From: Gnetum montanum
Lineage: Eukaryota; Streptophyta; Gnetopsida; Gnetales; Gnetaceae
Assembly: GCA_015680685.1 (NCBI GenBank)
Contig: MNCI01020684.1
Location: 121,648 to 185,647, forward strand
Length of the DNA: 64,000 bases
Direction of reading: 5' to 3'
Shown: piece after piece, positions 57,531 through 64,000 of the stretch
Layout: every line of letters starts with the position of its first letter
Numbering within the stretch: position 1 is the first letter of the stretch
The notes under the pieces: generated by a model
Databases searched by the model: none
Told to the model about the DNA's origin: nothing
What the model saw: only the letters and a program-made list of their open reading frames with translations
Position numbers and translations under genes: made by a program

Positions 57531-59423
57531 TAACCCCATGACTAAATGAAAATTCATTCTCGAGTGAACAAAAGGAGGAATAAGTTCCTTATAAAATATT
57601 GGGAAGGTATGGGATTATTGACTGACATGCAAATTGACTCAAATGAAACTAACTAATTCTAAGTGCTTGAGTGTATGGATTTACAATCATTTACAAAATT
57701 GGTTGTTTATGATAAGAGAATTGAACACCCTAGACAAAATTGACATCCAACTCCTCTAGTAGCAAAAGGATGAGGGAGAAGATTCAATGATCATGAAGTA
57801 TCCTTGTCACATGATGCTACTACTTATTATTTGGTGAAGATAGTCCCACTTCCAGTCCATGCTTTCTACTATAATCACAACAAAATTGTGGATTAGTATG
57901 CAATGTGCAACCTATAGCTTTTAAGTACCTTATCTCATTGGCAATTACACGTGGCCGGTTAGTGATTATGGTGGATTGATTTCATTAATAGTGTTAGTGG
58001 GAAGGTTGAAAAATAGGTGAAATGGATAAGTAGTCCATTAAATTCTATAAAGTTTGAACATGATGAAATGCCTAAAGAGGGTTTAAGAATTCACAATAAT
58101 AAAAGATGATTACATTGAAAAATCTTATGAAGATGCACAAAATTGGATGTCATTGATGGGGTATGCAAAAGGATTTGATTATGAGAATGTCTAAGGGTAA
58201 AGAACTTAACTAACCCAACAAAAAGGTATGCAAGTGGGTCCTCCCCAAAATAGACATTGACCTTTTATTGCCTTTTCATAACTTCAAATCGAGGAGTCCA
58301 TGGACCCCATGGATGATTAATGGTTATGGAAAGTTAAGGACAAAAACTTGGAAGAAACTACCTAAGAATTTTGACATATCAAACCAAGACATTGAACAAG
58401 AACATGAAGTCAATAGTGAGGTGAGACATGGAAAGCACAAATGGATGAGAGAGAGAGCAGAATGGAGTTCCTGATTAAGGTCACATGAAGTCCCTTGTGA
58501 ATATTGTGGTTAAATGACCTAATAAAATCCATTGTTAGTTCATACCAAAACCAACCATGTTTAGTGACTTTGCATCACCATTTCAAGACTAGTCCACCCC
58601 CTTGAGACACAAGAGTGCTCACATAGAACAACCACCATTTCTTATTATAGAAGAAAAGAGAAGTAGGAAGTCAGGAAAGGCCTTAGTCATAGGGGATCTT
58701 TAGGCATGGGTAACATGTCTTTCTAGTCCCATAACTAATGCTTGTAGCCTATTTAGGGGTGTGCTTTAAATTCCCATCATTTTTTTTATGATGGAAACCA
58801 CACCATGCAAAGACTTATTCAACTTCTTGTTATTGGTTGACACATAATGGTAAGAAATCCATAAAAACACACATGCATCCAAGTAAGTATAAAGGCACAA
58901 AGAGTACCAAGTCCCCTTGAAGCCACACTCTGTTCAAACCCTTGAATCCTTTCCAAATCCAAAACTACCAAAGTTACAATTTCATTAAAGTTTTATTAAT
59001 AAGAAAAAGACCTTATACTTCTAAAACAAGGAAAAACATAGAGTTTGTGGATGGGTGGATGTTATGGACTCATTGCCTATTTCATAAAAAAGAAACCATG
59101 TCCTAGTTATCAATAACAAAATTCAAAGCTAGAATCCAGACACCAATAATCAAATAACTGGATAGCACATGCCCACATTAATCAAACACATTGTACCCAA
59201 TTGGCAATAAGACATGTTATTATTAAAACATAATAAGAAAATCACATCCAAAATAAAGAAAAATATACAAGAAAGTGTAAAATATTTAATAAAAAAATGT
59301 ACTAAAAATGTCATAAAACAAAAATTTTGAAAAACTAATAATGTAAAAACCAAAAAGAAAGTAATGCTAAAAAAGTAATGCACGTGGAACACCAAACTTG
59401 TTTACAACATTCCATTATACAAA
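57531..59423 (-). other. Non-coding 3' spacer of element C
   Basis: Homologous to the 32,264-34,272 spacer of element E, including the AAGTGGGTCCTCCCCAAAAT block (58,209-58,240), the GGGGTGTGCTTTAAATTC block (58,755) and an A-rich tract at 59,220-59,390. No X ORF. The PPT at the LTR edge reads AGTCATGGGGTTA in minus sense. Confidence 0.7.
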
Positions 59424-59905
59424 TCAAGTAGTAGTAGAAGATGTATAGTTAGTGATAGTTGCTAATTTTACCCATTTCGTACAATACTCAATAGTGACTA
59501 TGATGTACACCTTTCCATTTGACATGGTCATGATGGAATCTATGAAATCAATGCCCCATATGTTAAAGGGTTCCAATGGTTTGATCTTATATTGAGGTCC
59601 ATCCATTCAGCGGTCATTCCATCATCTCATTGGCAGCGTTCACAAGAGTGGACATATTGATGAGCATCCCTAAAGATTGTTGGCCAATAGTACCCTACCA
59701 TCAGGATTTTAATAGTCGCGCATCTCCTAGTATAGTGGCCCCCACAAGGACCTTCATGAATGTCTTGGAGAACATGTAGTTGATTAGCATTAGGGACACA
59801 CCAATGAACTAGGCCATCAGCACACACCTTGTAAAGGTGTTTGTTGATCTTCATGAAACATTTTATTTGGTGAAGAAATTTTTGTTTCTTTTGGTGGTCC
59901 AACAC
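59424..59905 (-). pseudogene. Integrase of element C (zinc domain and start of catalytic core)
   Basis: Minus strand. HRYVCADGLVHWCVP-like start, then LHVLQDIHEGPCGGHYTRRC, ILMVGYYWPTIFRDAHQYVH, SCERCQ: the H2C2 zinc domain with GGH, H and CxxC. A stop or frame change is followed by MDGPQYKIKPLEPFNIWGID and FIDSIMTMSNGKVYIIVTIE (core: the W-G-x-D block carries the first catalytic Asp). The rest of the core (second Asp and Glu) is not present before the spacer, so the protein is truncated at about 59,424. Confidence 0.82.
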
Positions 59906-60120
59906 TTATGGCATCTCTTCAATGAGAAGATAGGAATGCCATCATACCATTTAGGCTCAACAGACAATTGTTTAGTTATAGCCCTAGCAAAGAGGATTTC
60001 ATTAGGAAATAGATTACATAGTGGGCTTTTGTCCTCTTTAATGTCCCATCATAATAGAGCCAAGTGATTAATGACCACATTCTCAGTTCTTTTTTGATCT
60101 ACCATTGTATGATCAAATTC

Positions 60121-60891
60121 CTATAAGATCACCAGCCATTGTATGACATGGGGGCTCACTATTGGCTTGTGCATGAGGAAGAAAATGGCACTGTGGTCTA
60201 TGCACACAAACACTTTGTATCCAAGCACATAATGCCTAAACTTTTCTAGAGCAAACACCATTGCCATTAATTCCTTTTTTGTGATGGTGTAGTTCAATTG
60301 TGCATCCATAATTCTTTGGCTTATGTAGTGGATGTAATATGGATTTTTTTCATCATCCAACTATGTAAGAATAGCTCACAAAGAGTAATTTGATGCATTC
60401 ATCATAACATAAAATGGTTTGGACCAATCAAGTGTCTATAGTATTAGAGTTTCTACAAGTTTTTATTTCAGTTGTTGAAATGCTTTTTCACATTTCAGGG
60501 TCCAAAAAAATGGAGCATATTTCTTTATCAACTCAACCAATGGTTTTGTAATCTTAGAAAAATTCTCTATGAATCACCCATAGTAGCTAGTGTGTCCAAG
60601 AAATGATTGAACATATTTCATAGTTTCTAGTTAGTGGGTAATTCCTTGGATAATCCTTATCTTTTTAGGGTCTACCTCAACTCCTACTTATGAGATTTGG
60701 TGCCCTAATAAAATGCCTTTTTGGACCATCAAATGACTCTTTGCCAATTGAGCCATAAATTTGTTTCAACACATCTTTTCAGTACTTGCTCAAGGCAGTC
60801 CATGGCTTGCTCAAATGTAGCTCCATAAGTAGAGAAGTCATCCATGAAGACTTCCATGCCACTATCAATTTGCTACTAAAAAATTCTTAAG
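60121..60891 (-). pseudogene. RT (3' half) and RNase H of element C
   Basis: Minus strand. SGMEVFMDDFSTYGATFEQA (about 60,875-60,815) holds the catalytic FMDD; then LEQVLKRCVETNLWLNW, GHQIS blocks, VDPKKIRIIQ-like, FLGHTSYYG-FIENFSKITK, and then RNase H: LDDEKNPYYIHYISQRIMDA, QLNYTITKKELMAMVFALEK, FRHYVLGYKVFVCIDHSAIF. The 'VFMDDFxxYG' and 'AQLNYTxTEKELLAVVFALEKFR' forms are those of the Tat/Athila group. A relic of 'ENVVxxHLxxL' follows near 60,080. Frames shift several times. Confidence 0.85.
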
Positions 60892-61763
60892 TGATGAAGC
60901 ATCCAATGGATAGCGTCAATGAAGCCCCGTCAATGTGGCCACGTCAACATGACCCTGTCGACACATCTTTCCACGCATTGTCATGGCCTTGTCAATGCAT
61001 AGTTCATTTTCTACTATAAATATGCATGCACCTGCCACATTTAGGGAACTTTTGTTTAAGTTGTAGCAAAGATCTTACAATTTGTTTTTGTAAGAGTTAG
61101 ACTATTTTCCCCAAGTGCATGCCTGCAGTTTGATTCTTGTAATTGTACAAAACCTTTATTCGAGTGTGACGTACTTGGACACGCACATGATCTACAATAA
61201 AGATCAAGATTACTCCATCATTACATCATTCACTTAGTTTTAATTATTTAATTGTTATTGTTATTTATTATTTTCTTATTTAATATTTCTTTACCATCAT
61301 ATACTATTCCTATTGTTAAATGCGAAATGAGTATGACTTAATCATGACCATTGAAGTGAACTACTTGGTAACCCAGTAGCGTATCTAGGAGTGCTCAAGT
61401 AAGGTATACTTGGTAATCCTATAAGTAGTACATGAGGTCCAAGATGTGTACAGATGATTAAGGACAGATGCTTATCACACTTAGGCTAGCTTAGACTTCA
61501 TTTCCTATTGCTTATTAGTTTAATCAAGATTATTCTCCATTGTCTCTAGGAGTAGCCTAGTGTTAGAAATCATATCATACACCTCATTTTGGACTAAACC
61601 ATACATGACAAAGCAAATACTAGTCCAAATTGAAAGATAATGAACTATGATCAACGTGTAACTATCTAGATACCACAACTATTCCATCTGTGGAGTTCGA
61701 CTAGATCGTACGTACACACTCGTATTCATATGGTTGAGTGTAGGGGTACCTCGCCACTCATCA
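60892..61763 (+). repeat. 5' LTR of element D (872 bp)
   Basis: Ends TACCTCGCCACTCATCA as the others and keeps ATTCGAGTGTGACGTACTTG (about 61,157) and the AATAAAG signal (about 61,195). The start TGATGAAGC is followed not by GATATC palindromes but by CGTCAAT repeats (about 60,916-61,000). TATA box CTATAAATATGCATG near 61,013. Confidence 0.82.
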
Positions 61764-61782
61764 TTGGTGTCGTTGCTAGGGG
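61764..61782 (+). other. Primer-binding site of element D (tRNA-Asp type)
   Basis: TTGGTGTCGTTGCTAGGGG directly after the LTR, complement of tRNA-Asp with about four differences. Confidence 0.75.
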
Positions 61783-61899
61783 TAGTGCTAGTTATTTACA
61801 TTATTTACATCATCCAAGATCACTATAACAAAAATTTGAAGATATATATTTCTTTTAGGAAGGAATTAATTACAAATAAGTCACACACAATTCATAACA

Positions 61900-64000
61900 G
61901 TGTCTCTCTCACAAGACTATGCCACACAACAACTAGTGAGGAAATTCATTGCAGAACCAACAAAATATATTCTGATGAAGATGAAGTTTGGAGTCCTCAA
62001 TCCTATGCAAGGGTCTCCTATGATCATGGAACCCCAACGGTACTCAAGGACTCTTATCATCCAACTCTAGCACCTCTAGTGAGGATGGGACATCCCATAG
62101 AACAAGAGGGCCTGTAAGGCCTAGGACCTTCTCAATAGTTAACAAGAATCTATCTAGGGATGATTGGGAGAATTACAAAAATCATGATGAGTCTTTCAAT
62201 TCTTTCTCTTCCTTTTCTCCTTCAATGTTAGGTCGTGACATGGATGAACATCTTTCAAGGTGTCAGCATAAAAATAAAAATCAAGCCCACGAGCAAAGTC
62301 AAAAATGCCAAAATGAACGAAGACAACATCATCCCAACTCACAAATTCATAACCTACCTAGTGATGATGAACCTCTGATAGCCACTAAGAGCCTAATACA
62401 TATACAAGAGACTGTTCAAATATCCTGCAGGCATTGCAAGGAAATCCATCTACCAAGGCTTGGCTTAAATAACTTTCTAAAGTTTTCAAGAGGCTATGAT
62501 TTAGATTTGCAACATCATTTACAAGCCTTCTATGATGCCTATCTATGGAACAATATTGATAATGGGTGGCAAAAACTTAAGCTCTTTCCTATGACGCGTG
62601 TTGGCCAAGCAAAAGTATGGTATAGGTTCTTAAGATCATAATCAATTCGACATTAGTCGACAATGGTAGAACTCTTCAATGAAAGATATGAAACCTATGC
62701 AAGAGTATCAGCCTTGAGGAGACAAATCCAAGAATGAAAATAGGGTTAGCATGAACCCTTGGACATGGCCTTAGAAAGATACTATTCGTTGTTAAAAATT
62801 TGCCCAAGCCATGGATTCTCTAAGGAAAGGCTAATATACCACATCATGGATGGGCTCTTTAATGAAACAAGGGAGACCCTAGGGATGCATCCCACAGGTC
62901 AACTATATGAGCTACAGACCCACCAACTCCAAGATCTTATCCAACAGGTAGCAAAAGAAGAAGGAGAAATAGCTAAATGGGAGCATGTTGAAAGTTCTCA
63001 GCAGGGTAAAAATCTCAACTTAGCAAGGCTCCATGATCATGAAGAGGAGAAATCAACTCGCTTCAGGGAGGTGGAATCATCTTTGCCAATCCTACAATCA
63101 ATAGATGAAATTGAGGAAAAGATCAATAAGATGATAGACTAGGTACATGAAAGATGTGGAGAATATGCCAACATTATTAGAGGAAGAATCATGACAAACC
63201 AAGAAATAGGACAGAACACCACTAGACAATCAGAAAGAAGGGTTGAAGAGAATAAGCATAAGAACTCAACTACCAATCATACATATCAATGTAGTATTTA
63301 CTTGTACAATCACCCCAAAGGCTAATGTCCAATCTTATCACATTTACATGAGCATTGGAAAGGAATGTTACATCTAGATTTCATACAAAAATATTGGGTT
63401 CAACCACAATGGCAAAAATCCCAGTCGCGGGGGAGGACATCGTCAAATTGGTCACGCCCTTCATACCATCCAAACCCAAGTGCTTATTATGTTCAGCATC
63501 CTATTTCCCTGATTGGATCAACATCCTCTATTTCACCACATCATTTTCATTCTCCTAAGTACTATCAATCCATGTCCTCTCCAACAAGATCACCACCTCA
63601 TATTTCTTACACTTCTCCTTACCCTCAATATTCTCATGATTCATCTCCTTCTACATCGCCACCAGTTGTGCCAGAAGGTTTTGCACCACAGCATCAACCC
63701 ACAAACATTACTTGTGCTGCTATTGTCAATAGTAGTGGGAACCCTCCATAACATCAAAAGCATCCTTTCTTTAGGTAGGACCATAGAAAGAGATAGCACA
63801 GTTCAGAAGCCACTACATTCTCCAACTTAGCACAAGTTCAACATTGTGATGCATCTACGTCCTTGAACTCAATGTCTCCTATTACTTTGTCTGGGCCACC
63901 AATCAACACTCTAACAACCATGTAGCCTAATGAATATAGCCATGTAGGGAGACATATTGATCCTTGCATACCATCTTACGATCATGGGTGCCATAGTGAG
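61900..64000 (+). pseudogene. gag of element D (runs off the window)
   Basis: Homologous to gag of A and B. The expected start codon is mutated (ACAGTGTCTC where B has ACCATGCCTG). Conserved parts: DDEPLIATKSLIHIQETVQI, RLGLNNFLKFSRGYDLDLQH, KLKLFPMTRVGQAKVWYRFL (to 62,638, stop), LDMALERYYSLLKICPSHGF, YHIMDGLFNETRETLGMHPT, LYELQTHQLQDLIQQVAKEE, a knuckle position at about 63,294-63,335 reading CSIYLYNHPKG-C with one Cys replaced and a stop, then SHLHEHW and the Pro/Ser-rich tail. A longer region between the N-terminus and core (62,050-62,340) than in A. Confidence 0.82.

Larger units (their letters stand above)
56641..60891 (-). mobile_element. Element C: pol-bearing Athila-like Ty3/gypsy (3' part), cut by element D
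   Basis: In sense, right to left: RT (from 60,890, where D is inserted), RNase H, integrase zinc domain and core, spacer (59,423-57,531), PPT and 3' LTR (57,530-56,641). The left flank is AATGG of the LINE. The gag side and 5' LTR lie beyond D and outside the window. It is the only member here with pol, so it represents the class that could mobilise A, B, E and F. Decayed by stops. Confidence 0.85.
60892..64000 (+). mobile_element. Element D: Athila-like LTR retrotransposon (5' part)
   Basis: 5' LTR (60,892-61,763), tRNA-Asp-type PBS and gag in plus orientation, running off the window. Inserted in the RT of element C; the flanking TTAAG (60,887-60,891) should be its target duplication. Whether it has pol or X cannot be seen. 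Confidence 0.85.

Noticed and set aside
1-64000. CRISPR arrays, bacterial operons, tRNA or rRNA genes
   Set aside because: None seen. The repeats are minisatellites or transposon termini; the tRNA-like matches are primer-binding sites or SINE boxes without a cloverleaf.

Overview
This is an AT-rich stretch of a plant nuclear genome, almost entirely transposable elements nested inside one another, with two decayed host genes. The TIR-type resistance-gene remnant carries a TIR start (HRGPDTK) of the kind I associate with conifer TNLs, a host gene has a 10.4-kb intron loaded with repeats, and old Athila-like Ty3/gypsy elements dominate. Together these suggest a gymnosperm. That is an inference. 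I saw no intact host gene, no tRNA or rRNA gene and no CRISPR.

Layout. 1-5,284: reverse-strand chromovirus-type Ty3/gypsy debris (gag, PBS, a probable long LTR, integrase C-terminus). 5,285-20,753: element F (reverse, truncated), split by element A (plus, 8,976-16,813, target duplication TCTAT). 20,754-21,420: chromovirus RT/RNase H, joined to the P-loop end of a TIR-NBS pseudogene (21,421-23,290). 24,140-27,430: two reverse-strand LINE remnants. 28,839-42,902: a nine-exon METTL22-like methyltransferase pseudogene on the minus strand. Its fifth intron holds element E (31,437-38,558, duplication CTTAT), a LINE 3' end and a SINE-like unit. 43,545-56,640: a plus-strand L1-type LINE interrupted by element B (reverse, 47,801-56,432, duplication CTAAG) and then by element C (reverse, from 56,641). 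Element D (plus, from 60,892) sits in the pol gene of C and runs off the window.

Elements A-F are one superfamily by their LTR ends (TGATGAGT...ACTCATCA), a tRNA-Asp-type primer site and a PPT of the form AGTCGTGGGGGTA, but their coding content is modular. A, B and F carry gag plus a roughly 920-codon ORF 'X' (ATHILA-ORF-like N-terminus, long coiled-coil C-terminus) in the env-like position and have no pol. E carries gag and protease only. C carries RT, RNase H and integrase. D shows gag only before the window ends. The pol-less copies would need a pol-bearing relative such as C.

The most interesting signal is that two of the three X-bearing copies carry, about 480-510 bp upstream of X, a GATATC-palindrome cluster plus TATA box that looks like a second copy of the LTR promoter. 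This suggests X had its own promoter. All copies here are decayed by stops and frameshifts.
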